From the NCBI GenBank assembly GCA_964030475.1, contig CAXIPT010000002.1, positions 18,000,523 to 18,064,522 of the forward strand: DNA of 64,000 bases, written 5' to 3'. Of this stretch, positions 50,953-61,200 are shown piece by piece. Made by a program: the position numbers and the translations under genes. The notes beneath the pieces were generated by a model. The model saw only the letters and a program-made list of their open reading frames with translations. It was not told where the DNA came from and ran no database searches. The DNA is from Tethya wilhelma (Eukaryota > Porifera > Demospongiae > Tethyida > Tethyidae). Numbering within the stretch: position 1 is the stretch's first letter; every line of letters begins with the position of its first letter.

Positions 50953-53618
50953 NNNNNNNNNNNNNNNNNNNNNNNNNNNNNNNNNCTCTCCAACCGAAGT
51001 ACATATATATATATATAATGAAATTGAGTCTGTATGTATTGCTAACCTTCAAGATGAGCTCAGTGAGAGTAGCAACAATGAAGAGCAGATCCACTGGCCA
51101 GTAGTAGAAAGGGTTTCGAGAAAGTTGTGTCGTATATCCTGTTAAACTTTCTTCAAATTGGAAACTCAATGTGAACAAGGTAATGATGACCATCACCCAT
51201 GTGAAGTATGGAACTAGACTCACAATATAACTGCAATAAAAGGAAGAAAAACTGTAAAGTCATAAAAAACATTCTAGCCTTTACTAAACCAACCGTAGTA
51301 TAAACAGCAGCCACTCCAGGGGCAGTATTAGGCATTTGTAGATAGAGTGTAGTTTGTGAGAGCTGTCAAAATCTATTGAAGGCCGCACCTTGGGAGAGGC
51401 ACACTGGTAGGTTAGGATTGTGTGACAGAGTCGACGCAACTTGTGCTCAGGAGGCATACAGAACAGGGCACTATCAAACAGGCGATACTTCTCCCTGTAC
51501 TCATCATACTCACTCTGGACAAAACTTTACAGTATAGAGAAACAACACTCACTACACTCAGTCTGCATGTGCATGGTACCTATCATACCTTCTGGTTTCA
51601 TTTGGTCTCCTTCCCCTCCCAAACAGTGCCAGTCCACTCTTACTAGTCTCAGCAACCGAGGCATCTTTTCTGTACTGACGAAGGTTATTGATATGACTCA
51701 AAATGTTTTGAATGCTCAGGTGTTTTGCTTGTGTTCCATTGGGAAAGTCTACAGAAGAGTCGACATTCAACAAGTCAAGTGTTGGCAACTGTTTATTTCC
51801 TTCTGCTGGAAGAGGAGTGCTTCCACCACTCAGAGGAAAATCATTGTGTTCCACGACATCGTAAAAGTTACGAACTTCAGCTTCAGTCAGATTAGGACCA
51901 TCAACTGCAGTGATCCTTGGAATTTGAATCTGGTTCGGTCTAAATAGCTTGAAGATCTTGAGATGCCAAGGAACTTTAGTGACTTTTCTTGTGTTTAGTT
52001 CCTTTTCTAGCTTTGCTTGCTTTTTTTCTTCATCGTAATCTAAGTTATCTAGGATGACTGCCGTGAAAAAATTGATCAAGATGAAAGAGACAAATAGGTG
52101 TATTAGTATGAAGTAGAGGTTTATCAACCACCAGGTATGATCACGACGACATATAGCATCACTTGAAAGGCTTGACCATCCTTCTATCAACATTATTTGA
52201 AAGATTGATTGAAGAGCCTATAATATTATAGTAGCAATGTGTGTGAGTATAAATGCATGTGACACATGAGTGTGTGTCACAACTACTGTGTTACTTATGA
52301 AAGGAAAACATGCAACAAATAAAGAAAATAAATAATGAACAAAAAGTAAGAGCTATAGTTTGATGTACCTCAAAGAAACCTTCAAATTCATTTCCTAAGC
52401 TCTCACATTCTTCAGTAGCAGGTTTCAAATAGCCAAGCACTAGCATACTGATCAGAGCAAACCAAATCAAGAACACGAGCACCGTCAAAATAACCACAAA
52501 CAGTCGTTGACCACGTCCAATAATCTTCAAGAAAAACTTCTTAAGTACCGAAAACAAATGGAGAGTACGTGGAAGTCGAAATGCCTAAAGAAAATTATGA
52601 AGAAAAACATTAGCAGATCACTACCACTGGTCATACATGGAAAGAATACCTGAAAGATAGCAAGTCCATTGCTTGGCATCAGTGGCTGATATAGAGGAGG
52701 TAAGCTTGCTACTAGGCCCCCCAGAGCAATCACAATGAGGTACCAGTAGTAGGGATCACGAATGAAGCGAAGGAATTGGTTGGGTCTTGCTAGCAGATGT
52801 GCAACAAGGAGACCAATTATTTCAAAAACGAAAAGAATACTCACAGACAGCTGCAATGATTAGTCAAGACAATAAAGCAATGGTATGACATGCCACATGA
52901 TATACAACAGACCTGCCACCATTGAAGTCCTTCTGCAAGCCTATCCGACATCCCTGTGTGTTTTATTGCAGTAGCAATTGCATCCACAGCAACAAGCAAG
53001 ATGAACACCTTCTCAATCACACCAACGTAGTACTTGTCCATGATCGTTATAAACTTTTCGGCAGACTTTCGCTTAACTTGCAATGTGACCTTTTGGTCTT
53101 CGGTGACTCCCAAATGGAGCACAGAAGGCGAGCGTGTTTTGCGGTTGGGGCGATCTTCTGAAACACTACGAAGATCAGCAAATGATTCTATGATGACCAC
53201 CAAGAAGATGCTTTGCTGCAGAGGTTCAATAACACATCAGTGCTATCCTTATGATTGTGTGAATTCAAACTTACTTGCAAGTAAAATACCAAGAAAAACA
53301 CCAGAAATGTGTAGAATACGATGATAGACAAAATGTTTTGTGGCGCTCCATGTATTGCTGCATTCTCCATGAAGTACCACAATTCCAAGCTTGAGGCCTC
53401 GTAGACAGCAAACAGTGCATCAACTACAATAACCGTAATAGAGGCTGATGTAATTATACTTGACTAATTTAATTATATATACCTATGGTTCTGAATTGCC
53501 CAAGGTAAACAGTGTTCCTAAAATCGATGTTGAGAGGAGTAGATCCGTTTGGGAACTCTGTGCATCTCATCTTGGGGTCATCGTAACAGTTCTTGAAATA
53601 GGTGGTGTTGCTGAGATT

Positions 53619-53677
<59 letters not shown>

Positions 53678-55016
53678 CTGTGTGTGTGTGCATGTGTGTG
53701 TGTGCACTGTGGTAGCTACTATGGTCCTAAAAATCAACTTACACTGTGTTGTTAGCAGTTTCACTTTCAGAGTTGTATGTACACCTTTCGTTGAGACCTC
53801 CAATCAAGTGGACACCAAGTAAAGCAAACATGTATGTGAAAATAAAGTAGAAGAGTATCACAGCTACCAACTGTTTCAATCTGTGTCCAACATAAAATAT
53901 TTGATAATACGTATACTCCCAAGAGTACCACAATATCTTACTTTATGTTCCTGAGCAGCACACCAACCTCTGAGGTTGGTAGTTTGCCAAAGTGAACAAA
54001 TAATTTCAGAGCAGAAATTGTGGCAATCGTTCGAGGAATGAATGGCCAATATAGATAGTATGGTATAGCAGAATCATTAGGGTTTATTTTTACCCAGTAA
54101 GTTCTATAAATCTGTATTGTGTATGACATTGTGAAGGCACATGTAGAAAAAGGAAATAAGTACTCTTTCTATGCATGTGATTCTACATAGTACTCTACAC
54201 ACACTATACTATTGTTCATATAAGGGATTGAAATCATAATGATATTGTACACAACATTGTCCATGCATGCCAGAAACTTAGCAATGGGATCAGACACCAT
54301 TTAACCATAGACAATATACTCTTATGATTTAACCCGCATAGTGTCATACCCCAATTCCAACAGAATACCATAGTGACAGAGTTATACTTCCTACTATCAG
54401 CAGTCTAGAGAGGCCTGTGTATTTAGTAAGGTACATTTTTCCTGCTGGATCCAGTATAGTCTGTTTATATTATACAATTGAAAATATCACGAAGTATACA
54501 AGGAAATGTATACTATACTCTGAATTTATTATAGTTACTCACCTTTCTTGTACGAATGTATATGGCGTAGTTTATCCTGGCAAATGTTTGAACCGTATAG
54601 ATGATCGCAAGCACAAAATCAATGCTGGTTATTGCAACATACTGAGCAAACACTCCATTGCAATTCTCGTTGTTTTCTTTCGTACATGTTTGAAATGACG
54701 ACGAAACTATCAGTGACACTAAATTCACTGTTGCACACACTCTAAACAACCGTCTAACCCACTTGTTCTCGACCAGAAAGTGACAGGGACGACAACATGC
54801 CAGCACTTCTTGTTGTTCTTCCGCACCAACCTCAGAAGGATGGTGTAGCTGATGCACAGACTGAGTGTTGAATCTGCTGGAAAATGCCAAGACTCGCTCT
54901 TGTCTGGAGACGTTGCTGCCGGTATAAGGAGACCCCAGCCGCGATCTGAAGCGATATCCAGCCTGAATTGTTGGCTTACGTTTGTAAACTGGGCTAGGAC
55001 TCTGAGGTATATCCAT
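48181..55016 (-). CDS. NALCN: NALCN-like cation leak channel (copy B), domain III mostly lost in a gap
   Basis: Exons with phases matching copy A: 55016-54543, 54460-54350, 54111-53942, 53880-53743, 53610-53483, 53423-53275, 53215-52913, 52850-52650, 52584-52369, 52217-51589, 51524-51294, 51230-51047, [gap], 50853-50735, 50669-50583, 50520-50386, 50294-50229, 50141-49896, 49797-49680, 49611-49499, 49439-49341, 49278-49094, 49014-48921, 48822-48736, 48680-48638 and 48521-48181, about 1555 residues. Pore Glu is present in domains I (VYEASSLELWY), II (FQIMLIEGWSSL) and IV (VRVLTGEDWYTIF). Domain III S3-S6, about 280 residues in copy A, falls at the N run 50953-50985, so its pore residue is unknown. 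One intron begins with GC (49340). The C-terminus ends WFQMQNEWLSNVEENSEYFDD then YL, like copy A. The segment 51393-51520 is nearly identical to copy A. Confidence 0.92.
50901..50985. repeat. (CA)n microsatellite followed by a 33-N assembly gap
   Basis: CA repeats run up to the N block at 50953-50985, and copy B sequence resumes at CTCTCC. Copy A needs about 844 coding bases in four exons for the part missing here, so the true gap is far longer than 33 bases. Confidence 0.85.
51393..51520 (-). repeat. 128-bp segment nearly identical to NALCN copy A exon 11
   Basis: The reverse complement of this block matches 42906-43033 at 127 of 128 positions, including synonymous sites. The one difference is GGG versus GAG in the codon run for YREKYR. 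Sequence on both sides differs between paralogues. It encodes VQSEYDEYREKYRLFDSALF and onward to QCAS in the domain II-III linker. Confidence 0.9.
53622..53705. repeat. (GT)n microsatellite in NALCN-B intron 4
   Basis: The run begins about a dozen bases from the copy B exon 5 acceptor at 53611. In the sense strand it reads (CA)n just upstream of the acceptor. ORFs across it are repeat artefacts. Confidence 0.85.
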
Positions 55017-55224
55017 CGAGAAGCAGAGGTACTGTTCAAGACAGGCACCTAGCTTGCCGGCGGACTTTGATTAGCTCCGCCTACATTAGCATCTAACTAC
55101 GCATGCGCAGTGAAAACGTCACCTGCACAAGAGTCGTAACTTGACTAACTTTATCAACAGTGTTAGATAAAGGGCACACAATATAGCACATAGTTCTAAA
55201 TACCTATAATAATGTGAAAGTTAA
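55017..55224. promoter_or_regulatory. Spacer between CFAP43 3' end and NALCN-B start
   Basis: The 208 bp between the NALCN-B ATG (55016) and the CFAP43 stop (55225) must hold both the NALCN-B 5' UTR and promoter and the CFAP43 3' end, because both genes run leftward. It contains GCATGCGC (about 55101). I see no clear TATA box. Confidence 0.45.
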
Positions 55225-58200
55225 CTAATCAACCTGCACAAGAGCAGGGAAGGTGCGCATACGAAGCCTCTCTAGTTCACTCCTCAGTACTGCAATCTGT
55301 TGATCCTGAGCCTTGACAGTCTCCACCAGACGACGCCTGGTCACAATGTCTTGCATACGTTGCTCACGATTGGCTTCAGAAGGAGGTATCCCTATGGAAT
55401 ACAGTTACAACAGATTGTGGTACAAACTGAACTTAAAGAAGACTTTTCATTCCATACCTGCAAGGTTCTCAACTATGTCTCGTTCAGCCACCAATATTTG
55501 GTACTCAAGAACTTGGTTCTCTAGATCCTTGTTTTGAGTATGCCTATCAGCTACTTCTTGTTGGATCTTTCCTAGGGCTTTCTTACGCTCACGAACACTC
55601 TTGCGATGCATCTAAATGATGTATTATGTCGAGGTAAATCTAGCGGATGCAACATGTAGTGCACACTCACTTTTTGGTTCAGTTCAATGGTCTTCTCGAG
55701 TGTTTCAATCTCATGTTGATCTTTGGATGCTACATTTTCCTCCATGAGTCTCTGTTGAAGTTCCTTGGTTACCCTCAACATCTGGATATCTTTAGCCTTC
55801 TCAACAAGATCTTCTGCTTCCATTTTCAATTTCTTGTGCTCCCTAAAAAGAAGGCTTAACTCAACCACAATACACACACAACATAAACAAATATACACTT
55901 ACCATTCTAGCATGTGAATGCCTTGTTTGAAGTCTTTGCACTCCAACATGCTGTGCAGTTTACTCTCACCTAGAGTCTAAAAAATCGAGTCCAGAATGAT
56001 CATCAACCATGTTACGATCTGTGCGTGGGTGGAAGAGAAAGCACACAAACCTACACACCTTAATCTGACTGTTGAGTTCTTCAATGGCACGACGATGAAC
56101 CAATACACTTTCAGAGAAATCTGGCACAAACCCAGCCATGTCGATTTCAACTTGTCCTTGCTTGAGTAGAAACTGAATCTCAAGATTCAAATCAAACACC
56201 ATCTTATCTTCTTGAAGCCTGCTCAACCATACATTTAATGCAGGTACATATTATAAATCACATTTATAATAATATAAACACTTATTTCAATACATACTTG
56301 TTGAGTTCTTTGAACACATCCTGTATCTCTTGCTGGAGATTTTCATCTTCCGTTTGTCTCTTTTGTAGAAAAGCATTCATTTCAGCTAGTTTGAGAGCCA
56401 TGGCTTTTACCTGTAATTACAAACAACAGCAATTCCAATCCAGTCAAACAGAATGGAGAAAGCACTAACAGTTTTTTCACTGTCAATCTTTCTACGCCTG
56501 TAGAGGACAAATCTTTCCCAGTTTGCTGCAGGTTCCAGACCCTCAGGCATGTATGAAATGTCATCCAGCTCCAGCATGGGATCCTCAACATCACCTCTCT
56601 CCCCCCTCTGACCACGCTCACCTTTCACTGCCGAAGATGGCCTCAGGGCAAACGGATTTTGTGATTTGGGATCAGAAACGAGATTGCTTGTAGTATCACT
56701 TGGTCCTGGTTTCAATCTGTACCCTTTTGGACGTTTCCTGAAGAGCTTGTAGAGCTGATCAACAAAGGGTTCACAATCAGAAAAATCTCTTTTGAAAGAT
56801 TTGTCCAACTCTCTGTCCTCAGCAGCCATTTGCTCATACTGGTCACGAAACTCATCCACTGTCCTCTTTGCTGTGGATATAATGCTTCCAAGTTGAACCT
56901 TTTAATAGGAATTTAAGCGAGCACACAATAAGACTAGCTGCTATATTGAATGCATCACTATAATATTATATACCTTTTCAACCTTTTTCTCTTCTAGCAA
57001 CTGGTTGAGTTGTTTTGTTTTCATTGTCACCTGTTTTTCCAGAAGCAGTGAACGAGTGAGATGAAGGATCTTCAGCTCTTCTTGGTGCATAGCTGTTTCT
57101 GTCTTGATCTTAAGCTCAAACAACCTCTGAAGTCGTTCATCAAACTGCTCCATTCCTTGAGTGATGGTGGATTGGAGTTTACGCAGCTCTGCCTCAAGTG
57201 CTTTCTTTAGCTTCTCTCTCTCTTCAAGAAAAGCTTCTTCCTTCTTTTCAAACTCTCTCATGAGTCGAATCTCATCCTCAGACATTTCAGAGGGATCCTT
57301 TGAAATAAAATCTGGTCTAGGCAAGTCCTATAAAACAAGAAAATCATCCAAATGTAGCATAAATGAGACAACTGCATTTAAAAAGCATACTTTGAAGAGG
57401 TCCTCTTCTACATTAGCCTCAAGTCGTCCACCCATCATCATGTCCAGTGCTCTCTCTCTTGGATTATCTCCCATCTCAGCAAGCCTCTTCAGTTCTTCTT
57501 GCTTCGCAACCTCTTCAAGCCTTTTCTGCTCCTCAGGAGGTACATACTTCTCAACAGTTACCTCACTATCATTCACATTTAGCAATCTTTGAGGCTGCTC
57601 ATAGGAATCCAACTTTGGCTGTACCAATTTGTCATCCAGTTTCAGCTGGTTGATGATCTTACTTATACGGATATTCTTCTCAGCAATCCGAGCAATTTCA
57701 GTCTCCTTCTGGTGAGTAGCTTCATCAAATTCCTTATTGAAAGTCTCTTTCATGCGATACACACAATCCTACAATACCAACAATAAGGTACTGTGCAATG
57801 TTACACTATCAGACAGGATAATTTACCTCCAAGAGAACAATCTGATGCTTCTTTCCAACAGGAGAATGGAGTTCGAACTGATCTAGCAGCAAATCGGAAC
57901 CTCCACCAAACTGAGCACCATGACTTCCCAAGAGGGAATCTGGATCACCCTTGCTCTCAGCCTCCTCCATCTGCTGTTTATCTTTTGTAGTTAAGTCATC
58001 ATCATCAAGAAGTGGATCCTGGGTGATTCATGCAAACCAAGAGAGATCCATTATTTTATTATACATTATTGTAGGATAACTTACATCAAACTTGAATGAA
58101 AGAGTTTGCTTCAGTGATACACCAACTTCATTACGAATCTAGTGTTAAAAAATAAATAAATACAATATCTACTGAGAGTTCACTGGTAAATTTTTTTGCC

Positions 58201-61200
58201 TTTATTTCGGCTAGCTCGATTTTCCTTAGCACTTTGATTCTATCCAACTCTTTTAGCATGGCATCACTACGGGACTTCAGAGGATAGTTACTGACTTCAA
58301 TACGGCTCTGAAATGCCTATAATACATAGAGTAGTTTGAGATATTTTGTGTTGAAAATATTCCATACTATGTTAAATTTACGTACGTACATAGCGTCCAC
58401 ATTAATGGGTCATCATTTCAAGTGTATAATTTTCGCACACGGTGACGCATACGAAAATTTCCCAATGCGAATATTAGTTAAATTACAGTAGTTATTCAAC
58501 AAGTGCCCAAAAGGTACCTTCAAAACCACTCCTTTGACTTTCATGCCATCCCAACAGTCCTGTTTGATACACTCCCGGGTGTACATCATGGCCAAGTTGG
58601 ACAGCTCCACTTCATCTCTTACTCCCTGGATCAGTTGTTCTTCCTCTGCTTGCAGTCGGTGATGTTCTTCAGTATCCAGGATAAACTCATGTCGCTCAAG
58701 TTTTTCGATGTCAGGAAGTTCTTCATTAGTAGCTATCATTGTGAGAACTTTTTCTCGTAGGCTACCAATCTCCTCCCTCAATTGAGCCTTGTTTTCAGCA
58801 TATTTTTCATCTTCAGCTCTGTGAGCCTACACCAGGGTTATAATAGACAGTTGAGCATTTTACACCGTGAAGAATGCTACTTTACCTCTTCTTTGGCTAG
58901 TTGTAACCATGTTTTCTTGTTTTTGTCTTCAAGGTCAGCAGCTGTTTGAGTTTTGGATGGCATGCTTTCCAAAATGGCATTCTCACTGGTATGTTTAGAC
59001 TCCATTCTCCTCATATTACGGTGTAAATATTCAGCAGCACTTGAGCCTTTGACACTACCATGATCAGAGAATCTATGAATTTGAAACAATGAATAATGTG
59101 AAGTTTAATGACAAACATAATTATTTAAAAATACTTACTCCATTTTCCAACAGGTAATAGTTCCATTGTCCCCAGAAGTTAGGATAGACTGGCTGTCTTT
59201 AGTAAAGACAACATTTGTGGGGAAATCATTTAGATAATGGTGAGGATTGCAAGCAACAGTTGGTTCCTTAAAGAAAAAAAAATGTTTATGGATAGTAATC
59301 GTATTGTACAAAGGAAAAAAAACTGGGCCAGTCCGGGAGTCGAACCCGGGACCTCTCGCACCCTAAGCGAGAATCATGCCCCTAGACCAACTGGCCAGCT
59401 GCTAAGAAATTGGTACAATACCAATTATATTCGTTGAACAATTAACTCACTGGTCTCTCCACAAGTCTCAGCAACATTACACCATCTGAAGCTATTGATG
59501 TGATCCATTTTTGATGAAATGAGAGACAGAACTTGCCACCACCTAGCTTATGTGCTTTGTAGTTTGAATCAGGGAATATCACTGGCTCCAGATTCTAAAT
59601 AATTTTGACATTGTATCATTTGGAAATAATTCACAAATAATGCTACCTTTTCACCAAGAGAAGATAAAGTGAATCTTGCAAGTTGGAATGCTGACTCTAA
59701 CAATGCAAGAGCATTGTTTCCAGGTATCAAGATAAACGAGGACACATTTTCGGATAGTTCAGCTTGCTGCCAAGAGACAAACTCCTTAGAAAATTGCTTA
59801 GTGGCATCAGTATATAACTCAGGAGGCACTACAATTTTAAATAAACAAGCCAATATATAAATATAATAATTATACAGATAAGTAGTACCTTCGTTCAGAA
59901 TTGTGTGTGGAAGTTGGAATAAAGTAACCAGTTGCTTTTCTTCATGGGCTGTCACCACTGACACTGATGTTTTGGAGCTATGCTCATCATCAGAAAGCAG
60001 AGACAAGTCTATTACTTCTCCAGGAATATCTGCAAGAATAACATAGCGCCAGAACTATTGGTATGTCAACCCGCCCGCACTTTCAGCGAGCATGCGCACT
60101 AGGGAAGTAGACATCATGAGTGAGCTCCACCCCTTTCAAGTTTTATTAACGCAAGAATTCGAAAGGGCCCGGCGGCGCCCCAAACCGCTACGGAACAATA
60201 GACTGCTGTACTAACAAAGAGTCCAGCCTGAAAGAATATCGTAGGTCTCTTGTTGCTGCGAACCTGCTGCATGAAACTTGCAGCTTTTGTTAAAAAATTT
60301 TAGCAGGAGTCGCCATCATGAAGCAAGTGCTGCTGCTGGTAGTCGCGCTGCTAGCTACAACGCTGGTGCATGCATTTAGAACGGATACTGGACCTAAAGG
60401 TAAGTTTGTATTATTGATTTTAATATGTCTGTAACTTGTGATTCAGTATATAGTTCGAAGCTGTGTAGGTTTACTAGGGTGGATTGGGCAGTATTTAATG
60501 CTTTAATACTTGCTCATGCAGCTGTCGATGGGATCTATAATGGGAGATTCGGAGTCGAAAAGAACGTCCAGGCAGAATTTGATATGGGTGGTGTAAGGGG
60601 CTATGTTCAATTCTTCCAAGAGAGACCAGGAGATCCTGTAGAAATCAATGTTAACTTACAAGGACTTGATCAATACAGCGATCCCTATCCTTGGCGCATC
60701 CACACCTACCCTTCTCGCTTTGCCTTGTTGGCCGATTACCCATGTGGTGAAGCTGAAGTTGGCCCAGTCCTTGATAATCATCCAGGTGTTGAGGGTGGTG
60801 TTGGTGATCTATTTGCACAACATGGAGGACTTAGACCCGATATGCCTATACAAACATTTGTGAATCCCCATATCACCCTTTGTGGTCCTGAATCAATAGT
60901 TGGACGCTCACTTCGTATTGATCGAGGAGATAATGAATGGATCTGTGCTAACATTCAGTATCACGGTGCTCGTGTAGAGAGGCTAAGAGCTTCATACGAG
61001 TTCAGCAATACCAGCAGCATTCAAGGAGATGTCATCATTACAAAAGTGATTGGGAGAGATGATGCTACTATTGAGGTGGATATAGTTAGAAATCAAGGTG
61101 TCGATATGCCACTTGAGACCTCTGGTCATGAATGGGGTATCTATCGTGGTCCATGCTCAGATCTCCAAGGCGTAAGTTAATAAAAAAATTAATGCTAAAA

